From positions 535,438 to 599,437 of the forward strand of contig JACTAT010000321.1 of assembly GCA_014526335.1 (NCBI GenBank): a stretch of DNA of 64,000 bases, given 5' to 3'. Positions within the stretch are counted from its first letter, which is position 1, and every line of letters starts with the position of its first letter. Under the pieces are notes generated by a model. That model was given only the letters and a program-made list of their open reading frames with translations. It was not told where the DNA came from and ran no database searches. Shown here one piece after another: positions 44,609 through 55,226 of this stretch. The translations under genes were made by a program, and so were the position numbers. The stretch comes from Chrysaora quinquecirrha. Lineage: Eukaryota; Cnidaria; Scyphozoa; Semaeostomeae; Pelagiidae.

Positions 44609-44797
44609 CATTGCTCCTAGTCCCAGACCTGGCGGTTGCGCGTTTCAGGTCACTCTAAATTGCCAAAAAGGAAGGATTCAGACATTATTTACTCAAAAGT
44701 TCGTTGTCGGTTGTTAATTCTGTCTACATTTTCGTAACGAGCGTAATAAAGTTTGTAAATAAGAAAAAAATCGCCATCAACTTCAGTTGACCTTTAA

Positions 44798-45260
44798 CAG
44801 AATTTGCTATAAGTTGGGGTCAAAATTTACAGTAAATGAGTGTATGTGTGTCTTCATAGTGCAACCATCATGTCATTATATTCTGTCTTAAGATTCCACA
44901 GAATTTAATCTTGTGGCTTTATATTGAATCAGGGAATTGTTATATTATATTCCTTTGAAATACCTTACAAGAAATGAACTGTAGTCACTAGGATCGGATA
45001 GAAGTAGAGTAACTAACAAGAATACCTAAACCTTGCTGTAATGCAACCATAGCTTGAATCCAAAGCCCCCTCCCTTTGGGCTATTGACACTATGATCAAG
45101 CAAGATTATTATAAGACCATGATGCAACATCACTTTTAAAATTACAAAGATGTAAAAAACTGAATATTTTAGGTTAGTGAGGATATAAAGGATATCTACT
45201 TGGTCAAGATTTAGCAGGAGAAAGCATTTATGGTTATTGGTGAGAGGCTAAATAATACGT
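44798..45260. other. spacer between Kolobok and P elements
   Basis: AT-rich, no coding signal recognised. It is the host or older sequence into which both elements inserted. Confidence 0.5.
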
Positions 45261-45267
45261 TTCTGAC

Positions 45268-45300
45268 CATAGTCAATAGAAAAGACTGGTTGGGAAACTG
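45268..45300 (+). repeat. P element left terminal inverted repeat
   Basis: 33 bp, identical in inverted orientation to 50122-50154. Confidence 0.95.
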
Positions 45301-45507
45301 CATGGCGGCGTCTTTGTCCTATTGTACTATCCTTTTGTTAGAGAAACGCGAGTTCATCGAATGGTGACAGTGCACACATTTTTCTAGGCCTCGCTGCATC
45401 TCACCACATCAATGCTCACAGTAATACTGAGGAAAGTTAACTTGTCGGAAATCGTTTATTTTTAAAGTAAGTAAGTTATAGAGTTGTCGAGAAATGTTAA
45501 CCTGGAT

Positions 45508-48500
45508 ATGCCGGGCGTGAACTGCTGTTTTAATCACTGTGGGGTGAGCCGGAGAAGAACGAAATCGGGAATTAAGTACAGTCTTTTCAAGATTCCCACT
45601 GCCGTTGATGATAAATCCTCGAAATGGCGACGTGAAGTTCTAAATATTGTAACAAAATACCGAGTGCAGGATGAAGATTTTAAAAGGCAGCTGGCTAATG
45701 ATACACTTCATATTTGCGAGAGGCACTACTTGCCTGATGATCTTACTTTACGTAAGTATTTATTTGAGAATCTATTACTTAATTCTATGGCCTAGAATAT
45801 TTTGCTTGTCCTTGTGGTCATCTACTTGTGTGAGTGACTTCTACTTGATGAGTGCCCGCTTTGCGCGTGAAATAAGAATTTTTGTGCGATTCTATACTAC
45901 CTTTAAGTCAATTTTCGAATTATTCCCGAAAATTTATACATTTTGCCTGGCATTAGATAAATTTTACTTGGTTTTCATATCCAAGTTTGTTTCCATGGTT
46001 GATTTTTTGCTAAATAAAAAATTTGCAAATGACATTCCTTTTTAAGAGAAAATGTTCCCTCCTTCCTACTAATAAAACAACTAATAAAAACCTCATTTTT
46101 TAGATGAAGGACAAAAATTGACAAAAAATTTGTTAAATTTGGAATTTTACCAAGTCAAAATTTACCAAAGAAGTCTTCTGACATGCCTTCCAGGAGCAAA
46201 GAGGTCAGCAGACCAGCAAGAACAATCGTGAAAGACCTTCTTGTTGAGAAAAAGCATTCGTATTATCAAAACTTCCAGGATGTTAAGAACAGGATAGGGA
46301 AGTTGGTTCTCAAAGAGTGGGCAATAACGATTCAAGAGAATAAGGTCATGTTAGCAAAATATCAGTGCCCTTACATACTACCTAAATTTGAGATATCCAT
46401 TGCTGAGAGCTTAGCATACACAATATCTGTATTTAAGTGGTATCTTCCTGATGATCACTCTGTATACAAGGATTTCAAAAGAACTGTAAAATTGGTGACA
46501 GTTTCTGATATTATCAGAAACCTGGAAGCACTTAATATTTGCAAGGGACACCAACAAGACTTTAACAGGGAAGTCAATAAGGCATGCTATTCCAGTAGAT
46601 CAAGATGGAGAGGAAGCAACCGAGGTTAATCAACCATTTACCACCAATGACTATGTACGTTCCAGGAACTGCAAGATTCTTATTTCAAATGATCAATGTG
46701 ATCCATGCAAATTTCAAAACGATCTGCAGTGTCAACAGCAAAAAAGGTGCAGAGCTAGAGAAGCAATACCAGCAAAAGCAAAGGCACCAGTTAGTCTGAC
46801 ATCTGCAAAAAGACTCAAGCTTACATTGCAAGCTCAGAGGCTACAGTGCAGACAATTGCAGGCAAGAATGAAAGAAATGGAGCTAGAAATTAAGCTGAAC
46901 AGCCTTGAAGTGAAAACAGAGCTTAGCCATGATCTGTTGACAATGATTTCAGAAAACCAGCAATCAATGACCCCATTTATGAAGCTGTTCTGGGAACAGC
47001 AACAGCGAAATACATCAAGGTCCCCAACTGGTCATCGATACCATCCAATGATGATAAGATGGTGCCTTTCAATTGCTTCTAAGTCTGCATCTGCATATGA
47101 TGAACTAAGAGGAACATTCAAAGGTAGTGGCATTATAGAACTTCCTAGCAGAAGGCTGTTAAGAGACTACAGCAATGCCATTAAACCAAAAACTGGCTTC
47201 AATCCAGAAGTTATTGACTCTTTGGCAAAAATGGTATCTGAATACAGTCAAGTTGAAAGATATGTGTCAATTCTATTTGATGAGATGAAAATTCAGAGTG
47301 GGCTTGTCTGGGACAAAAGTTCTGGTGAGCTTATAGGGTATGTAAACCTTGGGGATCCTGATGTGAATTATGCAACCCTTGACAACCAGGAAAGTATTGC
47401 CACTCATGCCCTTGTGTTCATGGTTAAAGGGATTTGTTCAAAGTTGCAGTTTGTTCTTGGCTATTTTGCAACAGCTGGAATTACTGCCTGTCAACTGTTC
47501 CCCATATTTTGGAGAGCTGTTGCATTGTTGGAGATAAAGTGCAAGCTATTTGTTGTTGCTACCACTGCTGATGGTGCAACTGCCAACCGTAGGCTGTTTA
47601 AGATACATGAAGCAATGGTTGACCTTAGTCATGATAATGATAAAGATGTTATTCACAAGGTTCAAAATATGTATGCACCAGAGAGATACATATTTTTCTT
47701 TAGTGATGCACCACATCTTCTAAAAACCTCCCGAAACTGTCTATACCATTCTGGTTCAGGTCACAACAGTAGACTTATGTGGAATGATGGTAAAGAATTA
47801 TTATGGACCCACATTTCTAGTGCCTTTTACCAAGATCAGCAGAATGGTCTTCACTTAATGCCAAAGCTCTCAGTAGAACATATTGAGTTAAATTCATACT
47901 CGATAATGCGTGTTGGTCTTGCCGCACAGGTTTTGAGTAACACAGTATCTTCTGTTTTACGGAATTTTTTTGGAGAAAATTCCAATGCCACTGCTGATTT
48001 CTGTGAAAAATTAACAAGTTTTTGATTGCTTCAATGTTAGAAGTCCTAGAGAGGGAGACTTGCACAGAAATCAATTCCTGCAACCATATAAGAGTGAGAA
48101 AGATGAACGATTCAAGTGGCTAGAAGAAGAGTTTTTAGGGTACCTAAAAGACTGGAAGGAAAGCATCGACAAGAGGGGCGGAAATTATGATGACAGTGCA
48201 AAATCCAAAATGTTTATCTCATGGCAGACCTATGAGGGTCTAAAAATCAGTGTTTATTCCTTAGTTGGTCTTACCAAGTTTCTGCTGGCAAATGGTGTGG
48301 AATATGTCCTTTCAAATAAGCTATGTCAAGACCCTGTAGAGGAGTATTTTGGGAGGCAAAGAGCAATTGGAAGGAGAAGTGACAACCCATGCATGAGAGA
48401 GTTCGGATATAATGAAAATAAACTCAGAATCCAGCGTTCCATTCTGCCTATACAAGGTAACACAAAAGGGCGAGTGAAAGACCGCAACGAAACAAGATGG

Positions 48501-48560
48501 TTTGACGTTGACAACAGTTTGATACCAAAAAGGAAGAAACAAAAAGTAACTAGACTGTGA
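45508..48560 (+). pseudogene. P-element transposase (THAP9-like), spliced, with small frameshifts
   Basis: Exon 1 (45508-45751) encodes a THAP finger: CCFNHCGVSRRR, KWRREVL, LHICERHYLPDD, ending at a GTAAGT donor. Exon 2 starts after TTTTTAG at 46104. The catalytic part (46826-48025 frame) has SILFDEMKIQSGLVWDK, VVATTADGATANRRLF and FFSDAPHLLKTSRN, the conserved RNase H-like blocks of P transposases. The C-terminal part (48060-48560) has CQDPVEEYFGRQRAIG and DNPCMREFGYNENKLRIQ, also typical. Frame changes occur in an A-run near 46125, near 46545 and in a T-run near 48020. Each is a single base, so the gene is either newly inactivated or affected by sequence errors. Confidence 0.88.
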
Positions 48561-48604
48561 ATTTAACAATAATCTCAAATAATATTGTTTCAGTTAAATT
48601 TCTG

Positions 48605-50053
48605 TTATTCCATTACACTTCTTTGAATTTCTTTCCTCAGTGCCTTTGACTTTGCTTTGGACTGTTTTCTTTTAAAGTTATTTACAATATCTTTGGCATA
48701 CGAGAATGAGCGTACTGTTAGATAAAGGGTCAAGACCTTTTTAAGCATTTCATCACAAACTTCTTGATCTAAAGCCAAACTAGCAGAACTAAACCAAGAC
48801 TGATAGTTGCCTTTAACATCCTGATGATTCATCAAAGAGTCTACCATAGAAGGAACATCAATTTGTTTAACGTTCCGTTTGCCAGTATATTCAAGGAATG
48901 TGAGCTCTGCCTGGGTCAAAATTTGTTCGACACTATTGCTAATTTTCCACAGACCACCCCTATTTACACTGTCAACAAGAATGTGAGAGCTGGTAGACTC
49001 AGTTGCTTTTCCAGCTTGAAGAAAGGAAATGTAATGTTGGCCGACCTGTGAATGTTGCTTTTTGGTGAATTGTATTTTCCTATTCAATTTAGACAGTACA
49101 TATCCACCAAGATACTGTAATGCACATTTCTCATTGACAGTTAGAATTTTCTTCACTGATGCCTCTGGTGTTCCTTTTTGTTTGGAATATGCAACAATCT
49201 TGTCTGCAATCCTTGTTGATACAAGTGTAGAGCCTTGGCTTGAAAATTCGGAAAACAGCTTTCTAAAATGTGGGATAACAACTGCATAATACTTGGAATA
49301 GAATTGCTCAGCATTTCCTTTGGAAATCAATAAATCACTCAATTTTTGCAATTCAGCAATTCCTTCCCATTTGATATCATCACTGGGTGGAAGCACAAAA
49401 GCAAAACCAATGAACTGCTCACGAAATTGGTGTGTAAAACACTCATCTTCAGCAACATCCCTCACACTTTGGGCTACAATTTCTTAAAAAACATCATTTG
49501 GCAGTCCTACAGCCATGTCCTTACTAGACAATTCACTTGCTTTGGGCTTGTGCTTGGCATTAGTGTGCCTTTTCAAACCACCCTTTGTTTTGCATACAGC
49601 TGAGCAGATGTTGCAGGTAAACTTTCCAATTTCGGCTTGTACCTAGGAAGAAAAGCAGTATTATTAATTCTAAATTTTCAACCTCGAAAGGACAGTCAGT
49701 TCTTCATGAAAAGCTTGCTCACATTGGCAAAATTATAAAAGGGCTAATCAATCTGCTATAGAGGTAGATAGTCTGGTCGCTGCTGAACAAAGTTGGCTTT
49801 TGCTGTGGCCTAAAATAAAAAAAAAAACAGAAGCCGGCCTTACCTCATCTGCTATCTCATCAAGTTCGGGTTGTATCTCCTCTTCAAAAAAATCATTGTC
49901 CAAAAGTTCCAAGATTACATCCAAGTCTTCACCACTTACTACTTCATTGGCAGTCATGATGTTTTGCTTCAATTCACAATCATTCACAGTGCACACTGCA
50001 CAGAGAGAGCGAGTCAGTGAGGGATCTCTCGAGCCGAGCTTGAAAGTGTGCAT
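48605..50053 (-). CDS. P-element accessory gene with C2H2 finger, two exons, one in-frame TAA
   Basis: Exon 1 (50053-49844) begins at ATG and encodes 70 residues ending in an acidic stretch, with a GTAAGG donor. Exon 2 (49642-48605), after CTTCCTAG, is in phase and opens with a zinc finger FTCNICSAVCKTKGGLKRHTNAKH. A TAA at 49484-49486 interrupts the frame, which then stays open for about 290 codons: CALQYLGGYVLSKLNRKIQF and VDSVNRGGLWKISN are striking, conserved-looking blocks, and a basic tail follows. I recognise similar stand-alone ORFs in cnidarian repeats but know no function. It lies tail to tail with the transposase, 45 bp between stops. Confidence 0.65.
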
Positions 50054-50121
50054 TGTCACGGCTCATTAACTCAAGATAAATGGTGACTCAACATTGAATC
50101 AGGAAACAATTGCGCCGCGCA

Positions 50122-50154
50122 CAGTTTCCCAACCAGTCTTTTCTATTGACTATG
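50122..50154 (-). repeat. P element right terminal inverted repeat
   Basis: 33 bp, perfect inverted copy of the left end. Confidence 0.95.
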
Positions 50155-50161
50155 TTCTGAC

Positions 50162-52046
50162 TAAAGACATGGACATAGAGGGCAAGCATCTTAATGAAGT
50201 TTTACTGCATTTTTTGGTTACACAAACATAAAGGGCAAAATAAATCATCTGTGATTTGCATACTAATCAATTTTTCCAGCAAGTATATCACTCTTTGGAA
50301 TATTTCTAATTGTAGATTCATAGCTTTTAGATCATTGAAAGGGAAGTAGTTTCTTTCAAAAATGGAAAAGAGTTGCTGTTGAGCTGCTCTTGCAATATAA
50401 ATTTAACAAAGTACATCAGTGATTGATATTGATTCTGAAGGTAAGTGCTTTACAGTAATAGAGTTCATTTTTGTCATAGAGGCAAGCCTATTGTCCTTGT
50501 TTTCAAAAGATTTGCCCTTCTCACCCCCTCCCCCACTTCTCTTAAAACATGTCACAATTCTGATTGGTACATATCCTTTTAGAACTGAAGAAAATTATGA
50601 AACCAAACTTTCATGACTGCTTACATCTTGATGTCTGTTATCAACTAGTAGCTGCCTTCGATTCAGTCAGTAATGTGATCCCTTTTCTTGGTGCAACAGG
50701 TTTGAATTACTACTGTGAAATACACAATTCCTATTGGCAACTGGCAAGGGAATGGTAAATTTGTTCAAAATTTAGAAAGTCCAAGGTATTGGAAGCAACC
50801 TGCAAAAGAATGACAACTAACTAAAGATTTCATTATATTTTGTCATAACCTTACAATATATTACAAGCATGTGCTGCAACAAGTTGTTTTTCCTTTATTA
50901 ACCCCAATAAAACATTTTTATTTAGGTATATCAAAAACATTTAAAAGACATCTTTGTGCGCCCTTCCTGTAATTTCTGGATTGCCAACGATTGCAAGTTT
51001 TTCAAATAATGCTTTGTTTTTAAGTCTTTATTTTACCGACATTTTGTTCACCTGGTCCTATCAAAACATAAAATATCGTTATTAACTATCTTTATCAACT
51101 CTTTTTACAAAAACACAGCAAACTTTGACATACGGAGAGATACATCAACAGTTGACTGAAATGTTGTTTATGATAGAGAAGTTCAAGATTCAGAAATAAA
51201 ATAAGTTGGGAGACATTATGAATTCCCAGCCGGTGGAGACTTCATTCTGGGATAATGGTTAGCCGAAATAGAAAGAGTTGACTGTATAGGTATGAAGTTG
51301 AGGTAAACTCAACAGTCTCATTCATATTCATCTTGTTTTTTGTTACAGAATCCAGTTATGAACACGGTTATGGTCAGGTAAGGAAAATTTTCTGAAAACT
51401 GGTCAAATCTCCCTTTAAGGATCAAGGTAAAATATCTATCTATTAAAAATGTTTGTAGTGACCTCTTCGTCCCCCTTCATAATTAAGATACCTTAGTTTC
51501 AATAAAAATTGCACTGCTTACCATACTCTTACCATACTTCTGGAAGTCTGTTTCTTTTCAAAAAATGCATGATAACTTTGGTGTTCGTTTGCATTGGTTA
51601 AGGCTGTTATTACAGTTATCAGAGAGAATTAGTTGTTTTTAGATCCATGTCCGTGTACGTGGTTGTTCTTTGTTTGATTTAAAATGAAGTTGATTTAAAA
51701 GGTTCATAATTCATAATCTGCAAGAGTGTCTGTGGCTACCATACACCTAAGCCGTATACTGGTTTTATAACCATCAGCTTTTTCAGATTAAGAGATTTTC
51801 TTTCAGAATATTCCTGAAATTCAGTAGGTAGAATCTGATCATCATAAAACAACCTGATGGTACTTACGCAATTGTTGGGTTAGATTGGAAAGCTTTTATC
51901 TGTCACAGATGCGAATTTGCAAGTCATTCCTGCAGTCATATCAACTCTTTAGAGATATACATAAAGGAGAAAGAAGAAAGCCCTCCAGATTTCATGATGG
52001 CTGCAAAGGCAGTAGAATCCCTAGGACAATGTCAACACAGAAGATA
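50162..52046. other. no gene recognised
   Basis: AT-rich. Short frames at 50419-50616, 50564-50758 and 51885-52115 have no motif. The last overlaps the decayed end of the polymerase remnant on the other strand. Confidence 0.4.
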
Positions 52047-52936
52047 TCATGGTTCACAACTCCTAAGCAGAGGAAAGATCACAAGTTGACAAAACAAACC
52101 CTGGAAAATTTCTAGTGTTGCTAAACTTGTACTCAGAAATGCAAAGGAGTCAATGTATTTAACCCTGCGAATATTTCTTTCCTTACCATCTTTATTCACG
52201 TCAGCATGAGCACCAATCTGTGCAGTCATGATCTTTTCTTTCGAATTGGCAATGATCTTTGTATTTCTACCTTTTAAATTCTTCAGAACATGGTGCATGT
52301 CAAACCCTTTCAGATTGTGGAAGACAATCAGAATCGTTTGAGTGTTTGCTATTATTTTCAGGTGATTAAAGTTGCAATACTTGCAAGCCGGTCCTCTGTA
52401 TTTCCCAGTAATGTGACAATGATCTTTGACTTTCTTTCTACCCTTACCATCAAATAACTGCTTACAACAATAACAGTGTGTAGTCATATCATGTCTTGCA
52501 TTTTCTTCAGGTGTTAATCTAATCATTGGCATGGTTTTCTTGAACACTGCTCGGATTTCATCATTCAATTCATCTAGTCGATTCATCAACACCTCCATGC
52601 AGTCTTCACCAGTATAGCATTCCAACGGTTGTTGCCATCTATCATTGATTGATTTGACATAAATGCAATAACTGATTGGCTTGTGTTCTTGATAAGCAGC
52701 TCTTTTGTTTGAGTTTTCTAGAATGGATTCGGTATCTGCATAGATGATAAATGGTAGCCAGCTCTGATTTTTGAAATGTTCAAACTTTCATTCTGTATCT
52801 TGAGGATATTCAACAGCTTGAGGGGCCCAAAATAGCTTTTCATGCTTTTCCAACCTTTCTTGAGTTGTACACCCTGAACAGCATAGAGGACAGATAAAAC
52901 GTTTTCCGTGATGTTTGTGACCATCTTGACCTGCAA
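52047..52936 (-). pseudogene. Maverick/Polinton DNA polymerase B, exonuclease region
   Basis: Frames 52718-52936 and 52047-52625 cover consecutive parts. Around 52870-52895 a finger-like FICPLCCSGC is readable. The ExoI block IIYADTESIL lies at 52720-52750. Then comes a zinc module (HCYCCKQLF ... VKDHCHITGKYRGPACKYCN) characteristic of protein-primed Polinton polymerases, ExoII (IVFHNLKGFDMHHVLKNL) and ExoIII (KYIDSFAFLSTSL). The polymerase palm is absent. Several frame changes show decay. Confidence 0.75.
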
Positions 52937-53252
52937 AATTTCATTTCATTTCAATATATTTCAAGCAACTTACAATTTAATGTCCAAATATAATACTTAG
53001 TTAAAGATAAGAACGCTTAAAGTTTAATTATTTGACAAAATCAAATATCCCTACTTTAGTTGCTTGGGACACTCGAAAAGAACTCTAAGTAGAGCTTTTA
53101 AGGTGAGTGCCCTGGCTTAAAAACAACTCTTCTAAAATAGAAATGAATTTTTAACAGTAACAGTAACACTAATAAGAATACGGAAAATAAATCTAGAAAA
53201 TAAAAGTAAAATAAAACAAGAAAGAAAAAAGAAAGTAAGAAATTCCGCGTTA
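52937..53252. other. spacer within polymerase remnant
   Basis: AT-rich sequence with no recognised coding content between polymerase fragments. Confidence 0.4.
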
Positions 53253-53870
53253 TTTTTGTACTGAATGATTCGTTTATCAAGTCTGTTAGTGGTTTTTGAT
53301 TATATTTTTAACCATTTTGATAAGTTTAATAGGAGGGTTATAAGAACCAGATGCCTTAGATTCATTTAACAAAAAGACGACTCAAGTCCTTTATCCAGCA
53401 ATAGTGGCTCTAACCATCGTCATTGAATATCAATAGCAAATGTGCATGTTTTTCACGTTTAACTTCAGTTATTCTTACTGGTACAATTTCACCATCTTCA
53501 TCCATATAGATGTTGATTGAAATGTTGTTGTTTATTTCAAATGTATCAATCATCTTATTATTTTTGTACTGAATGATTCGTTTATCAAGTCTGTTAGTGG
53601 TTTTTTGATTATATTTTTAACCATTTTGATAAGTTTAATAGGAAAGTTATAAGGACCAGATGCCTTAGATTCATTTAACAAAAAGACGACTCAAGTCCTT
53701 TTCTCCAGCAATAGTGGCTCTCACCATCGTCATTGAATATCAATAGCAAATGCACATGTTTTTCACGTTTAACTTCAGTTATTCTTACTGGTACAATTTC
53801 ACCATCTTCATCCATATATATGTTGATTGAAATGTTGTTGTTTATTTCAAATGTATTAGTCATCTTTTTA
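53253..53870. repeat. ~308-bp tandem duplication inside the polymerase remnant
   Basis: A segment beginning TATTTTTGTACTGAATGATTC occurs at about 53251 and again at about 53559, offset 308-309 bp, with few differences. It duplicates part of the polymerase N-terminal coding region. Confidence 0.85.
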
Positions 53871-54341
53871 TCAGTTGCTTTTACTGGATAAGTCAATCCT
53901 TAGCAGTTAAGTTCATTCAAGTATCGTCGATACGGTGCGGGCTCTCTCTGCATGTGTTGATTGTGGATGTAGAGCAGATAGAATTGCCCAGATGAAGCAT
54001 TTATCATCTTCATTCTGTACATTGATGACGGCTCGCTTGTTTTTAATGTATGTTGGTAGTTGCAAATACTTTCCACCACGAATTGCATCATAATCAAACA
54101 TCTTCACTTGCAGTTGGGTAAACTTTGTAAATATCCAACCACTTCCATTCTCCAAGAATTCATCAAAATTGTCTCGTAGTGTGTTGATAGCTTCAACTAT
54201 CTGATCTTCAACATAGTCATACTCTGTCCTTAACAACGCCTGCACGGTGGTTCTGAATGTGGGTGGTGGTTCTATAACCATAAGCTTATCACCATACTTT
54301 TTAAATTCTACATCAATAGTGATATAATACTTTATCCCCAT
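53675..54341 (-). pseudogene. Maverick/Polinton polymerase N-terminal region
   Basis: The frame from ATG 54341 reads KLMVIEPPPTFRTTVQALLR, then NFDEFLENGSGW, MFDYDAIRGGKYLQLP and AVINVQNEDDKCFIWAI. The frame 53675-53896 continues with NNNISINIYMDEDGEIVPVR, KREKHVHLLLI and SHYCW. These blocks are typical of the N-terminal extension of invertebrate Maverick/Polinton-type polymerase ORFs. Frame changes near 53900 break it. It abuts a Penelope-like element at about 54338. Confidence 0.65.
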
Positions 54342-54829
54342 ACATCAGAGGGGCAAGTGAGAAAATCCGTCGATCTTTGTCTAAACAAAATATAAGGTGT
54401 ACTTTTTATTCCCTTAATACACTTAAAAAGTCGCTTTCAAGGCCAAAAGACAAAGTTGATGATCTTGAAAAATCAAACGTGGTATACAAAATACCATGTA
54501 GAGATTGTCCTAAATCATATATAGGACAATCGAAAAGAGAGACAGGAACTAGGCTCAAAGAACATAAATCGAATGTGGCCCATGGTCGAACTGACAAAAG
54601 TGATCTTGCCAATCATTGTTGGACGGAAAAACACCAGATGGATTGGGATAACATTTCAGTGATTGATGAAGATAAGAACTGGAAAAACAGACTTGTTAAA
54701 GAGAGCATTCACTCAGTTCTATCAACTCCTTGTATCAATCAAGTATCTTACTCAATCCCAGAAATCTGGTTGAATAACATCAAAAGTTGCACTGAACGCA
54801 ATTTTGGCGCCACAAATTTTAGAAATTGA
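54338..54829 (+). pseudogene. Penelope-like element: RT end and GIY-YIG endonuclease
   Basis: The open frame from 54338 begins PYIRGASEKIRR, the conserved region between RT and endonuclease in Penelope-like elements, and continues NTLKKSLSRPKD. The endonuclease reads NVVYKIPCRDC then SYIGQSKRETGTRLKEHK: YIG and the catalytic Arg are present, with Cys pair and His residues of the CCHH insertion (LANHC, KHQMDW). The frame ends at TGA 54827-54829 without interruption. RT is missing because the copy is 5'-truncated against the polymerase remnant. The frame has no ATG of its own. Confidence 0.8.
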
Positions 54830-54906
54830 GCGCCAAAAAATTCCGAGCTTCCTCGCAGGTCCGGTTTATTTCACACCTTTCGATCCGACCTTTGCAATAA
54901 ATAGAA

Positions 54907-54994
54907 ACCACATTTCTCATTGCCTGATGATGGGAGACGGATCTCTCCCGAAACGTTGCCCAACTAAATATCAAAGGCTTGTCATGATAAGTGG
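54907..54994 (+). ncRNA. hammerhead ribozyme-like motif of the Penelope-like element
   Basis: CTGATGA (54924-54930), a 6-bp perfect stem GGGAGA/TCTCCC (54932-54937 with 54944-54949), then GAAAC (54950-54954) reproduce the hammerhead core. ACCAC (about 54907) and GTGGT (about 54990) could close the outer helix. One T (54931) is unpaired between core and stem, and the third helix is short. Hammerheads of reduced form are an established feature of Penelope-like elements, and this one lies about 95 bp after the GIY-YIG stop. Confidence 0.55.
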
Positions 54995-55226
54995 TGACTA
55001 TCATGTCTAATACGGTGAACTTCTAGATTGTTAAATGTTGTTAAAGGTTGTTAAATCGGAAACAAGGTTAGCAGTTTCAGACAAGGATTTTAAGAACTCT
55101 TGAGGTTGGAGAAACCATCGCGCTAGATTAAACCATCACACTATAGCGCAACCTGATGACGTCACTGATGACATCATTGGTCGTGAGAGGCTTATTGTAG
55201 TATGGTGTTCGCTTTGCATCCTACTA
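54995..55226. other. 3' flank of the Penelope-like element
   Basis: Contains repeated TTGTTAAA-type motifs at 55028-55056 and no coding signal. The boundary with the next LINE is not defined. Confidence 0.4.

Larger units (their letters stand above)
38805..44793. mobile_element. Kolobok-type DNA transposon, complete (5,989 bp) with two convergent genes
   Basis: TTAA at 38801-38804 and 44794-44797 is the target-site duplication. The ends share 14 identical bases, AGGTCAACTGAAGT, in inverted orientation. A second 20-bp inverted block (TGACGTAGAAACCAGAACAC) lies 174 bp from the left end (38979-38998) and 185 bp from the right end (44589-44608). Inside are a three-exon plus-strand gene with a P2X7-ballast-like domain and a ten-exon minus-strand THAP transposase, meeting tail to tail at 40.1-40.3 kb. 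TTAA preference plus a THAP transposase with this domain order fits Kolobok. Confidence 0.88.
45268..50154. mobile_element. P element, complete (4,887 bp) with perfect 33-bp inverted repeats
   Basis: The ends at 45268-45300 and 50122-50154 are identical 33-bp inverted repeats beginning CATAGTCAATAGAAAAGACT. They are flanked by the direct repeat TTCTGAC (45261-45267 and 50155-50161), a 7-bp target duplication in the range known for P elements. A THAP/P transposase gene on the plus strand and a two-exon C2H2-finger gene on the minus strand converge at 48.56-48.61 kb. Perfect repeats imply a recent insertion. Confidence 0.93.
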
